This document shows positions 1 to 7,628 of a DNA stretch of 64,000 nucleotides, piece after piece. A program made the translations under genes and the position numbers. Each line of letters opens with the position of its first letter. The first letter of the stretch is position 1. Origin of the DNA: Aliikangiella sp965214955 (GTDB lineage: Bacteria; Pseudomonadota; Gammaproteobacteria; Enterobacterales; Kangiellaceae); the NCBI GenBank assembly GCA_965214955.1, contig CBDCCU010000001.1, forward strand, positions 186,001-250,000. The letters are read 5' to 3'. The notes beneath the pieces were generated by a model, which searched no databases, had not been told where the DNA came from, and was given only the letters and a program-made list of their open reading frames with translations.

Positions 1-975
1 CATGCCTGAACATACGATAGTGGCTAAAAACTTACCAATAAACGCCAAGGCTAAAACTTGTAACTCTAAACTGCCATGTAATGCCGCATTAACCGAATCG
101 TAGCCAATTCCCATTACTTGTGGCGCAATTAAGGCAATTAAACCCACGCAAGTGCCTGCGGTACCGCACTTAAGCCAGCTTGACCATTCTTTAGCATACA
201 TTGAAACCATTTTTGTGGCTTTAATAAATAATGCCGCAAAAGTACCAAAAATAAGGCCAAGTAAAATAAAGTAAGGAATTTCCCAAAGTGAAGCTAACTC
301 TAAAGAGGGAACGGTAAAAGCAATATCATGACCAAAAACAATGCGCGATAATATGGCGGCGGTAACCGAGGATAAAATTAATGGAATAAAGCTGGCTACG
401 GCATATTCCATCATTACCACTTCCATGGCAAAAATAACCCCAGCTAAAGGTGTATTAAAGCTAGCAGAAATAGCCGCTGCTGTGCCGCAGCCAACCAGTA
501 TTCTAATGCTGTTATTGGGCAGTTTCATTTGCTGACCCAGCCAACTACTAGCCGAAGAGCCTAAATGAATACCTGGTCCTTCACGACCTACTGATTGCCC
601 AGTTGCTAAGGTCATTCCGCCCACTAAAAACTGAACAACGGCATTTTTCCATGGCAGGTAACCTTGGTGAAATGACATACGCTCTAAAACGTGCCCAATA
701 CCCACTTGACGATACTGCTTGCCAACTTTATGTAAAACAAAACCGACTAAAAAGCCGCCAACTAAGGGTAAAAATAATCGAAACCACCAAGGGGTGTGTT
801 CAAAGTCGTTAACCCCATCACCACTATGCCAAAGCACTAAGCCGCTTTCGATAAAGAGCCGAAATAAAACAATTACGCCACCCGCTAATAACCCAGAAAT
901 AAGCCCCATTACCGATAAAATGGGAAGCGCATTTAGGCTACCAAGTTTTAAACGAATTGACTCAAAAATAGGCAT
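1..975 (-). CDS. ClC-family chloride channel/transporter, 3' part outside window
   Basis: The reverse strand is open from an ATG at 973-975 to the window edge, so about 325 N-terminal residues are visible and the C-terminus is missing. The product is a polytopic membrane protein with alternating hydrophobic helices. It carries the ClC selectivity-filter signature GREGPGIHLG (Cl- coordination at helix N) and a downstream segment with FNTPLAGVIFAMEVV, the usual ClC helix F/G region. Members are H+/Cl- antiporters or channels of the inner membrane involved in acid and ion homeostasis. It is transcribed divergently from the DUF6776 gene. The family call is firm. Whether this is a channel or an antiporter cannot be read from the visible part. 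Confidence 0.9.
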   Translation of the reverse strand, partial: MPIFESIRLKLGSLNALPILSVMGLISGLLAGGVIVLFRLFIESGLVLWHSGDGVNDFEHTPWWFRLFLPLVGGFLVGFVLHKVGKQYRQVGIGHVLERMSFHQGYLPWKNAVVQFLVGGMTLATGQSVGREGPGIHLGSSASSWLGQQMKLPNNSIRILVGCGTAAAISASFNTPLAGVIFAMEVVMMEYAVASFIPLILSSVTAAILSRIVFGHDIAFTVPSLELASLWEIPYFILLGLIFGTFAALFIKATKMVSMYAKEWSSWLKCGTAGTCVGLIALIAPQVMGIGYDSVNAALHGSLELQVLALAFIGKFLATIVCSGM

Positions 976-1357
976 TGGTTGGCAATTATTGACCTTGTGT
1001 AAGCAACTTTAGTGAGTTTTAGTGTCTAATGGCACTTAAGATCAGCTTTGTTGCATTGTATATTATGCCCGCTCTCCTTCAAGATGTTTGCCATTAATGT
1101 TAGGCTCAAAAGCCTAAACAAGACGCAGATTGCGGGAAATGCACCCGATTTTAACAAGCAACAACACAATACAAGCCTACAGGCTTGCTAAATTGTGCCT
1201 CTTAAAGTAGAACAGGCATATTAACTAAATAACTTTAAAAATAGCATATAACCTATTGATAAAAAAGATAAATGAAAGAATTTTTTTGCGCCAGTAGTAG
1301 GTTTTGTTATTAGAAAAGGTTAAACTTGGCGGCAGTTAAAAACACTGATAGAAAATC
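976..1357. other. Divergent intergenic region with a degenerate repeat copy
   Basis: This 382-base spacer separates the ClC gene from the DUF6776 gene, which are divergent, so it should hold both promoters. At 1065-1085 it contains GCCCGCTCTCCTTCAAGATG, the left end of the palindromic repeat family seen complete at 11978-12177. Around 1117-1142 the bases AACAAGACGCAGATTGCGGG resemble the inner part of that repeat in inverted sense. No further gene is visible. Confidence 0.5.
1061..1145. repeat. Degenerate, truncated copy of the long palindromic repeat
   Basis: The left terminal sequence (CGCTCTCCTTCAAGATG) and a diverged internal segment (AACAAGACGCAGATTGCGGG, compare the reverse complement of 12105-12130) are both present, but the right terminal inverted repeat is missing. 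The copy looks like an eroded member of the family found at 11978-12177 and 62144-62409. Confidence 0.5.
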
Positions 1358-2071
1358 ATGGTTGGAAAGCGTTTAGTTATTAAAGAAAAAAAGTCGAGCT
1401 TGTTTTATTTGGGCTGGATTAGTGCTGTGATCTTACTGATTGCGGTAAGCTTTTATATTGGGCGGTATTTATCTAATAAAGAGCGAGAAGATATGTTAGA
1501 TAAAATTAGTTGGCTGAATACTCAAGTAGAAAACTATCAGCAAGCATATCAGCAAACTAATCAAGAGCTGGTTATGCAAACCCAGTCGGCTAAGGTAGAT
1601 AACCAGTCGCAGCAGCAGCTTGTTGAAACCGTAAAAGGGCTGCAAGAAAAACAACAAGAGCTTGAGGCAGAGCTTAAGTTTTATCGAAACATTATGGCAC
1701 CAGAGCTTGCCCAGCAAGGATTAACCATTGATAATTTTGAAGCAATTAACTTTAATGCTAATGCTTTAGATTATAAGTTAGTGCTTACTCAGGCTGGAAG
1801 GCAGGAGCAGTTTATTAAAGGTGACATCGAACTTGAAGTTGTTGGTCAGTTAAATGGTGAAACTCAAACATTACCGTTTCGTGAACTAGGCACTTTTCAA
1901 AATAAAGATTTTCAGTTTCAATTTCGCTACTTTCAAAATATTGAAGGGCAAATTCAGCTACCCGCTAATTTTGTTGCCGAAAGGATTAATGTTCGTGTTA
2001 AAACCACGGGTTTAAGAAAAAATCAAAATGCAGAAAAACAATTCTCTTGGGAATTGTTAATGAGGAGATAA
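1358..2071 (+). CDS. DUF6776 family membrane-anchored coiled-coil protein
   Basis: The 237-residue product has a short basic N-terminus, one transmembrane helix at about residues 16-34, a Gln/Glu-rich coiled coil at about residues 40-110, and a C-terminal beta-rich domain facing the periplasm. It matches the DUF6776 proteins that sit directly before a bactofilin gene and near erpA in many gammaproteobacteria, and here the bactofilin gene starts 4 bases after its stop. The pairing suggests that it anchors or organises the bactofilin polymer at the membrane, which is inference because the family has no established biochemical role. The ATG at 1358 was kept because it begins the basic pre-helix segment. 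Confidence 0.75.
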   Translation: MVGKRLVIKEKKSSLFYLGWISAVILLIAVSFYIGRYLSNKEREDMLDKISWLNTQVENYQQAYQQTNQELVMQTQSAKVDNQSQQQLVETVKGLQEKQQELEAELKFYRNIMAPELAQQGLTIDNFEAINFNANALDYKLVLTQAGRQEQFIKGDIELEVVGQLNGETQTLPFRELGTFQNKDFQFQFRYFQNIEGQIQLPANFVAERINVRVKTTGLRKNQNAEKQFSWELLMRR

Positions 2072-2075
2072 CCAT

Positions 2076-2516
2076 ATGCTAGGCCGTAGTAAGAAAAAAT
2101 CACCACGAGCAAAAGCAGGCGCAGCCGATACTTTAATATGTAATCGAACTAAAATTATTGGCGATATTAACTTTACTGGTGTGCTTTATGTTGATGGTTA
2201 TGTAAAAGGTAACATATCTGCAGAAGAAACCGAAAACTCACTACTTACCATTGGTCAAAACGGTGTAGTAGAAGGCGAGGTTAATGTTCCTCATATTATG
2301 ATTTTAGGTCGTGTTACTGGTGATGTTCATGCACTAGAGCATGTAGAACTAATGGCCGGCGCTAAAATAGAAGGGAATGTTTATTACAAACTGATCGAAA
2401 TGGCGATGGGCGCAGAAGTTAACGGCAAAATGGTGCATAAAGAAGATCAACAAAAACTGCTAGGGCATCAGGGTGAAACTGACGAAAAGAACAAAGAATC
2501 TAAGTCAGAAGATTAA
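2076..2516 (+). CDS. Bactofilin (polymer-forming cytoskeletal protein)
   Basis: The 146-residue protein has a charged N-terminal tail (KKKSPRAKAG), a central right-handed beta-helix domain at about residues 20-120 with the regular glycine/hydrophobic pattern of bactofilins (DVHALEHVELMAGAKIEGNV), and a charged C-terminal tail. Bactofilins self-assemble without nucleotide into filaments that scaffold envelope and cell-shape functions. The gene follows the DUF6776 gene by 4 bases and is almost certainly co-transcribed with it. In related genomes erpA follows, but here about 3.8 kb of acquired DNA intervenes. Confidence 0.9.
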   Translation: MLGRSKKKSPRAKAGAADTLICNRTKIIGDINFTGVLYVDGYVKGNISAEETENSLLTIGQNGVVEGEVNVPHIMILGRVTGDVHALEHVELMAGAKIEGNVYYKLIEMAMGAEVNGKMVHKEDQQKLLGHQGETDEKNKESKSED

Positions 2517-2547
2517 ACCTTGTTTTCATGTAGCCTCTATCTTTTTT

Positions 2548-2573
2548 CGTTCCCACGCAGGAGCATGGGAACG
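2548..2573. repeat. REP-like palindrome CGTTCCCACGC...GGGAACG
   Basis: The imperfect inverted repeat CGTTCCCACGC AGGAGCAT GGGAACG lies just after the bactofilin gene. Related copies are at 6193-6218, 24394-24419 and 24664-24689. The first two copies bracket the acquired segment between bactofilin and erpA. Confidence 0.75.
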
Positions 2574-2694
2574 AGAAATCTGGAACATAAAGGCAGTGTG
2601 TCGGCACCGATAACTAAAGTGAGAAAGGAGATTGGGGAAGGGAGTTGGGAAAGAGAGGTTAAGAAGCTTGAAAGACAGTTATATATAGTGAAAT

Positions 2695-2913
2695 GTGCCT
2701 GCCCCCTTTTTCTCTAGAGATTATGTAAGAAAAAATGCTGCCAGTTTATGCAATGCTGGAGGGCTTGCTGTTGCTTTATGTAATGCTCACCCAACTAAGG
2801 TTCCACACAAAGAGTTATTAAATACTGCCGATGACTTAGGTGCAGCAATCAAAACAATCGAAAGAAGTCGTAGGAGCGGTAAGCAAATGAGAGATCTTGA
2901 TCGATTAGTCTGA
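2695..2913 (+). pseudogene. Unrecognised gene fragment, probably the C-terminal end of a larger protein
   Basis: An open frame of about 70 codons ends in TGA at 2911-2913. The protein-like part begins near 2713 (SRDYVRKNAASL) and contains a small helical segment ending KQMRDLDRLV. There is no convincing start codon (GTG at 2695 without a clear ribosome binding site). The bases just before it look like unrelated junk, so it reads as the 3' remnant of a longer gene cut by a rearrangement. The TPR gene follows after 23 bases. I do not recognise the family. A polymorphic-toxin C-terminal tip is one possibility, from context only. Confidence 0.4.
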
Positions 2914-2936
2914 AACACATCAACTGTTACGAAACA

Positions 2937-3491
2937 ATGACTAATAATGATAAAAATTGGAATAAAGCTCGCCAACTAGTTAGAGAAGGAAATTCAGAAG
3001 GAGCTTTATTTATTATGAAAAGTCTCGCAAATAAAGGAGAGCTAGCTGCGTATCGAGAGATCGGTCGTATTTATGAGAAAAGAGAGAATTACAATGAGGC
3101 TGTGAATTGGTACTCTAAGTCGATTGAAGAAGCTGATGATATTGAAGGTTATCTAGCAATGGCAAGATTAAGCTATGTGGGAGTAGGTACTTATCAGTCA
3201 AAAGAAACAGCTTTTAAGTATTTAGACTTAATAGAAGGTGATAACAACCACAAAGCCTTTCTTTTAAAGGCAAGGCTTTACACTTACGATAAAGACTACG
3301 AAAACGCTAAGAAATATTATAAAAAATCCTATGAGCTAGGAAATATAGTCGCATTGAGTGAATTTGCAAGTGTTTGCAAGATGGAAGGTAAATACTTAGA
3401 GTGGCTTACAAAGAAGTTAAAGGTGATTTATTATTCATTTAAAATATACCGAAAGGACAAGTATAGTGAATTTTTAAGAGCGCAGTTTTAA
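2937..3491 (+). CDS. TPR/Sel1-like repeat protein, unknown role
   Basis: The 184-residue protein is made of helical hairpin repeats of TPR/Sel1 type over about residues 5-150 (for example AAYREIGRIYEKRENYNEAV and KAFLLKARLYTYDKDYENAK), with a basic tail. It has no signal peptide or membrane helix. It sits 23 bases after a truncated unknown gene and before nested insertion sequences, in a segment absent from the usual bactofilin-erpA order, so it was probably acquired. Sel1/TPR proteins of this size often accompany secreted effectors as adaptors or immunity proteins. That role is only a suggestion here. Confidence 0.6.
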   Translation: MTNNDKNWNKARQLVREGNSEGALFIMKSLANKGELAAYREIGRIYEKRENYNEAVNWYSKSIEEADDIEGYLAMARLSYVGVGTYQSKETAFKYLDLIEGDNNHKAFLLKARLYTYDKDYENAKKYYKKSYELGNIVALSEFASVCKMEGKYLEWLTKKLKVIYYSFKIYRKDKYSEFLRAQF

Positions 3492-3600
3492 AACAAAAAC
3501 CAAATCAATATGTCAAGTTGGGAGTGTTAGAAATTCTGTGTCATTCAACTAAACTCTAAAAAAAGAGGAATGACACATTATGAAAAAATAAGCAAAAAAT

Positions 3601-5413
3601 GTAATTGCTCAAAAATCGTGGGCAGAATGTAAGCCAAAGATCACACAACTTTCAGAAATAGCTCAAAGAAACTACCTAAAATAGATCACAGTCACTTAGC
3701 CCAGCTTTGGGCATAATCACAGTCATGAATAAAATAACTTCAGACGTCAACAGTGTCCACAGCAAACTAGTCTCTATTAAAGACGGAATTATTAATATCT
3801 TTGACGATTTAAAGCCTCATTACGGGAGTAGCCAATTTGAGTGCCAACTCTATCGAACTTTAAATATTTTAAAAGATATGGCACAGCGCTATTATGATGA
3901 AAACCAAAAGCTTAAAGCAGAAAATGCCAGACTAAGTGGGCGCGCTCAAAAGCCGAAACTCAAACCCAGTGTTATTGCCAGTAGTGACAAAAGTTATCAA
4001 GCGTCCAAGCGAAAACGAACTCAGGTCAAAAACCCTAAGAAATCAACACTTGAAGTGAGCCAGTCACATATTATAAAGGTTACAGAATTACCAAGAGGTT
4101 GTCGCTTTAAAGGCTATAAAGATTATTATGTTCAAGAGCTTGAAATTAAAGCGCGCCATATTCGCTATCGAAGAGAGCGCTGGCAAACTCCAGAAGGTCA
4201 AACCTTACTCGGTCAACTGCCCGAGTCAATAAAAGGTAACCACTTTGGTACTCAACTTCGCCAGTTTATTCTTTATCAGTATTATCATAACCATGTGACT
4301 CAGCCTCTACTGCTGAATCAATTAAGAGAGTTAGGTATTTCCATATCATCAGGGCAACTATCTAACTTGCTGATTAAGAACAAACTAACATGGCACAATG
4401 AAAAGGAAAGATTGTTGGCCTGTGCACTACAAACCAGTGCTTATATCCAAGTAGATGACACGGGAGCTAGACATCAAGGAAAAAATGGTTATTGCACTCA
4501 GTTGGGTAACGAGCAATTCGCCTATTTCAGCACAAGCCCAAGTAAAAGCAAGACCAACTTTTTATCGCTTCTACAAAAGCACCATTGTGGCTATAGACTC
4601 AACCAAGCCGCAGTTGATTACTTGAGCAGTAGAAAACAATTTTCAAACTTTGACTTGATGAATGTTAAAATAGAACTAGCAATCAATGAGGCATTGACTT
4701 ATACCAGTCAAAATGAATTCTTAAACTATTTACGTTGTCAGCCCTTTAATCGCTCATCCGATAAACTTCTGCTTGAAGCTGCGATGATTGGTTACTTGTC
4801 GGAGGTGGTATTTCCACCGAACTTAGTGATTTTAAGTGATGAAGCCAAACAATTTGATGTGGGAAGGAATGCAGCTTGCTGGGTTCATGCTGAAAGAAAG
4901 CTGACTCAAGTCCTTCCTAATCAAGATAAACAAAGTCATCAAAAGCAGAAAAAGCTTGCCTGCTTTTGGCAACTCTACCAATCCTTCAAAGAAGAATTAG
5001 TAGAGCCTAAATTCAGTAGCCAAAGAAAATGGCAGTTACGAAAACGATTTGACAACTTGTGTCAACCCGTTGAGCAATTTGAGTCGCTTAACAAGGCTCT
5101 TAATCATTTGCTCAGTATGAAAGACACACTATTGAAGTGTTTAGAGCAACCTTTAGTTCCTTTACATAACAATCTGAGCGAGTCAGATATCAGAGAGTAT
5201 GTCAAACGACGAAAACTGAGTGGTTGCACTAAAAGCGATGATGGTCGCGATGCGATTGATACGTTTCTTTCATTAAAGAAAACCTGTCAGCGCCATCAAA
5301 TATCATTTTGGGCTTATCTTAAAGATCGAATAGAAAACCTAGAAAAAATACCCGATTTAAGTCAGTTTATTATAAAGTGAACATCACTTTGCCCACGATT
5401 TTTGAGCAATTAC
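3601..5413 (+). mobile_element. IS66-family insertion sequence with 24-bp perfect inverted repeats
   Basis: The ends are perfect 24-bp inverted repeats: GTAATTGCTCAAAAATCGTG at 3601 onward, mirrored by 5390-5413 ending CAATTAC. IS66-family termini typically start with GTAA, which agrees. One transposase gene fills the element, and no tnpA/tnpB (orf1/orf2) accessory genes are present, so it belongs to the single-gene subgroup. The flanking 8-mers (GCAAAAAAT side and TACCGTTC side) do not match. The insertion was therefore accompanied or followed by a deletion of the adjacent IS256 sequence. Confidence 0.85.
3725..5380 (+). CDS. IS66-family DDE transposase
   Basis: The product is about 551 residues, full length for an IS66 TnpC-like transposase. 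It has an N-terminal helical/coiled segment (YYDENQKLKAENARLSG, the usual IS66 leucine-zipper region), a basic linker, and a DDE catalytic core with D in QVDDTGARHQGKN, D in ILSDEAKQF and E in NNLSESDIREYVKRRK. The C-terminal SGC/DGRDA segment also fits the family. The ATG at 3725 was chosen over the in-frame TTG at 3707, and neither has a strong ribosome binding site. The frame is intact, and together with the perfect terminal repeats this suggests a recently active element. Confidence 0.9.
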   Translation: MNKITSDVNSVHSKLVSIKDGIINIFDDLKPHYGSSQFECQLYRTLNILKDMAQRYYDENQKLKAENARLSGRAQKPKLKPSVIASSDKSYQASKRKRTQVKNPKKSTLEVSQSHIIKVTELPRGCRFKGYKDYYVQELEIKARHIRYRRERWQTPEGQTLLGQLPESIKGNHFGTQLRQFILYQYYHNHVTQPLLLNQLRELGISISSGQLSNLLIKNKLTWHNEKERLLACALQTSAYIQVDDTGARHQGKNGYCTQLGNEQFAYFSTSPSKSKTNFLSLLQKHHCGYRLNQAAVDYLSSRKQFSNFDLMNVKIELAINEALTYTSQNEFLNYLRCQPFNRSSDKLLLEAAMIGYLSEVVFPPNLVILSDEAKQFDVGRNAACWVHAERKLTQVLPNQDKQSHQKQKKLACFWQLYQSFKEELVEPKFSSQRKWQLRKRFDNLCQPVEQFESLNKALNHLLSMKDTLLKCLEQPLVPLHNNLSESDIREYVKRRKLSGCTKSDDGRDAIDTFLSLKKTCQRHQISFWAYLKDRIENLEKIPDLSQFIIK

Positions 5414-5414
5414 T

Positions 5415-6077
5415 ACCGTTCTCGGACTAAAACTTGATGGCACAAAAGAGATATTAGGGCTTTACTTATCAGAAAATGAAGGCGCTAATTTCTGGTTATC
5501 TGTGCTAACCGACATGAGCCATCGTGGTGTTCAAGACATTCTCATTGCCTGTGTGGATGGTCTAACAGGCTTTCCTGAAGCGATTAATAGTTGCTATCCT
5601 AATACCGAAGTACAACTTTGCATTATTCATCAAATTCGCAACTCGATGAAATATGTGGCTTCAAAAAATCAAAAGGCTTTTATGGCTGACTTAAAACCGG
5701 TTTATCGTGCTGTTTCCAAACAAGCGGCTGAGCAAGCGCTCGATGAGTTAGAAACTAAATGGGGCAAACAATATCCTATTGTGCTCAAATCCTGGCGCAG
5801 AAAGTGGGATAACTTGTCGGTTTTCTTTAAATATCCAGAGCCAATACGCAAAGTTATTTACACGACCAATGCAATTGAATCGGTGCACCGCCAGTTTAGA
5901 AAGCTCACCAAAACCAAAGGCGCATTTCCTAATGAAAATAGTCTGCTAAAATTACTGTATTCTGGCATTGGGAATATGACGAAGAAATGGACAATGCCAA
6001 TCCAAAATTGGAATTTGACATTGTCGCAACTGGCTATTTATTTTGAAGGTCGTCTTGACGACGTTTTAGATATTTAG
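5415..6077 (+). pseudogene. IS256-family transposase, C-terminal fragment
   Basis: The frame from 5415 reads into the IS256 transposase core (LGLKLDGTKEILGLYLSENE) and continues through DILIACVDGLTGFPEAI, QLCIIHQIRNSMKYV and YTTNAIESVHRQFRK to a stop at 6075-6077. About 220 residues remain of an expected 400, and the N-terminal half, including the first catalytic Asp region, is missing. The first in-frame ATG is at 5502 but is not a genuine start. The fragment abuts the right end of the IS66-type element. Confidence 0.85.
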
Positions 6078-6138
6078 CTTTTAACTGACACAGAATTCTA
6101 AACGGTCTCCCAGCTTATCTTTAATGATTAAATTCAAC

Positions 6139-6218
6139 CTAAACTCCGTTCCCCCTGAGCCCGTCGAAGGGTAAGTAATACTATACTCTTCTCGTTCCCA
6201 CGCGGGAGCATAGAAACG
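6139..6218. repeat. Two REP-like palindromes before erpA
   Basis: At 6139-6173 the motif CTCCGTTCCCCCTGAGC followed by GTCGAAGGGTA forms the palindrome CCCTGAGC..GTCGAAGGG, repeated at 24261-24292. At 6193-6218 lies a degraded CGTTCCCACGC...GAAACG palindrome of the family also at 2548-2573. These probably act as transcript-end or nucleoid repeats. They lie just beyond the right end of the IS256 remnant. Confidence 0.7.
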
Positions 6219-6341
6219 AAAAACCCTACCAACTATTGCTAATGGCTATTAGTTTGATTGTTTTGTCATTTAGCAAGATTGCCTATTTACTTACAATGCT
6301 GGATAATTCGTTTTTACTGTTAGCAATTGAGAATCCAAAGT

Positions 6342-6692
6342 ATGTCTGTTGGTGTCGCCAAAGTTAGCCCTATTATTTTTACCGATGCGGCAAGTTTAAA
6401 AGCCAAAGAGCTGATTACCGAAGAAGAAAACGCTGAGCTTAAACTAAGGGTTTATGTTACTGGTGGTGGTTGCTCTGGATTTCAATACGGCTTCACCTTT
6501 GATGAATCGCAAGCCGATGATGATATGGTTATTGAGCGCGAAGGCGTGTCGTTAGTGGTTGATGCGTTAAGTTTTCAGTATTTAGTAGGCTCTAAAGTTG
6601 ATTACCGTGAAGACTTGGAAGGCTCGCGTTTTGTGGTGGAAAACCCTAATGCTACGACTACCTGTGGCTGCGGTTCGAGCTTTTCAATTTAG
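6342..6692 (+). CDS. erpA: Iron-sulfur cluster insertion protein ErpA
   Basis: The 116-residue A-type Fe-S carrier of the HesB/IscA family has the three conserved cysteines: one in GGCSGFQYGF and two in the C-terminal CGCGSSFSI. ErpA delivers [4Fe-4S] clusters to apo-enzymes of respiration and isoprenoid synthesis. The start was set at the ATG at 6342 (MSVGVAKVSP) because ErpA homologues begin about there. The TTG at 6327 only adds five unconserved residues. Its promoter may now lie in sequence changed by the upstream insertion. Confidence 0.95.
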   Translation: MSVGVAKVSPIIFTDAASLKAKELITEEENAELKLRVYVTGGGCSGFQYGFTFDESQADDDMVIEREGVSLVVDALSFQYLVGSKVDYREDLEGSRFVVENPNATTTCGCGSSFSI

Positions 6693-6700
6693 TTTTTAGT

Positions 6701-7546
6701 TTGCAACATTCGGATCTAAAAAGCTTTGAGTGGCATGGTGTTGTTACAAAAGATCAATCATTGCTCATTGATGAGCTTGCAAAAAATCTCCCTCAGTTAT
6801 CTAAAAACCAGCTAAAAACAGCGCTTAAATTTGGCGCAGTTTGGTTATCTCGTAATAATAAATCTCGAAGGGTTAGAAAAAATAAATTAACCCTCAATCA
6901 GGGTGATGAGTTACATTGTTATTTTGACCCAGACATATTATTTACTTTACCACCTGAGGCTAAGCTTGTTGCCGATTTAAAACATTATAGCGTTTGGAAT
7001 AAGCCTAGCGGTATGTTTTCTCAGCCGAGCAAGTGGGCAGATCATACGGCTATTTGCCGATGGGTTGAGTTATTTGGTTTAACTGACAGGCAGGCGTTTT
7101 TAGTTCATCGACTTGACCGTGCAACTAGCGGTTTAATAATGGTTGCGCATACTAAAAAAGCGCTAAAGCTACTTACTCAATCGTTTGAACAACGACAAAT
7201 TGATAAAGAATATAGTGCCAGAGTTGCTGGTAAATTTCCTTATGCTCAATTAAGCATTGATATGCCTATTAATAACAAGCATGCGCTTAGCCATATTGTT
7301 AGCAATAACTACTGCGCTAAAAGTGATACAAGCTTACTTAGAATAAAAATTGAAACTGGCAGAAAGCATCAAATTCGCTGTCATTTAGCTTCTATCGGTT
7401 TTCCTGTTATTGGGGATCGACTTTATAGTGAAAATAAGCACACGCAAAATTTGCAGCTTACAGCTTGTCGATTAAGCTTTAAATGCCCAATTACCCAAAA
7501 GCAACAGCAGTTTGATTTAAAAGAAGATTTCAATGTTGAGCTTTAA
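6701..7546 (+). CDS. RluA-family pseudouridine synthase
   Basis: The 281-residue protein has an S4-like N-terminal part (LSKNQLKTALKFGAVWLSR) and a pseudouridine synthase catalytic domain with the signature HRLDRATSGLIMVA, whose Asp is the catalytic nucleophile. Later motifs include YSARVAGKF and GRKHQIRCHLASIGFPVIGD. It should isomerise uridine in rRNA or tRNA, but the exact target is not readable. It starts 8 bases after erpA, probably at a TTG at 6701 because no upstream ATG exists and the frame is conserved from near there. It is likely co-transcribed with erpA. Confidence 0.85.
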   Translation: MQHSDLKSFEWHGVVTKDQSLLIDELAKNLPQLSKNQLKTALKFGAVWLSRNNKSRRVRKNKLTLNQGDELHCYFDPDILFTLPPEAKLVADLKHYSVWNKPSGMFSQPSKWADHTAICRWVELFGLTDRQAFLVHRLDRATSGLIMVAHTKKALKLLTQSFEQRQIDKEYSARVAGKFPYAQLSIDMPINNKHALSHIVSNNYCAKSDTSLLRIKIETGRKHQIRCHLASIGFPVIGDRLYSENKHTQNLQLTACRLSFKCPITQKQQQFDLKEDFNVEL

Positions 7547-7628
7547 GCGTGCTTAGTTAAAATTGTTCTATAAAATCGTTAATTGCCAACTAAACTTATA
7601 TCACCGAACAATATTTTAATGGTTAAGT

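Larger units (their letters stand above)
3520..6111 (+). mobile_element. Decayed IS256-family element interrupted by an IS66-type element
   Basis: The outer ends are inverted repeats: GGGAG at 3520 followed by AATTCTGTGTCA on the left, and TGACACAGAATT...CTCCC ending at 6111 on the right. Inside, a transposase start (ATGAAAAAATAA at 3580-3591) hits a stop at once, and only the C-terminal part of an IS256-type (Mutator-like) transposase remains at 5415-6077. The middle is replaced by a complete IS66-type element at 3601-5413. No clear target duplication flanks the outer ends, so the element is a remnant and should not move by itself. Confidence 0.75.

Noticed and set aside
2520..2717. 65-codon forward ORF after bactofilin
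   Set aside because: It runs through the REP palindrome and low-complexity purine-rich sequence. There is no ribosome binding site and no protein-like composition.
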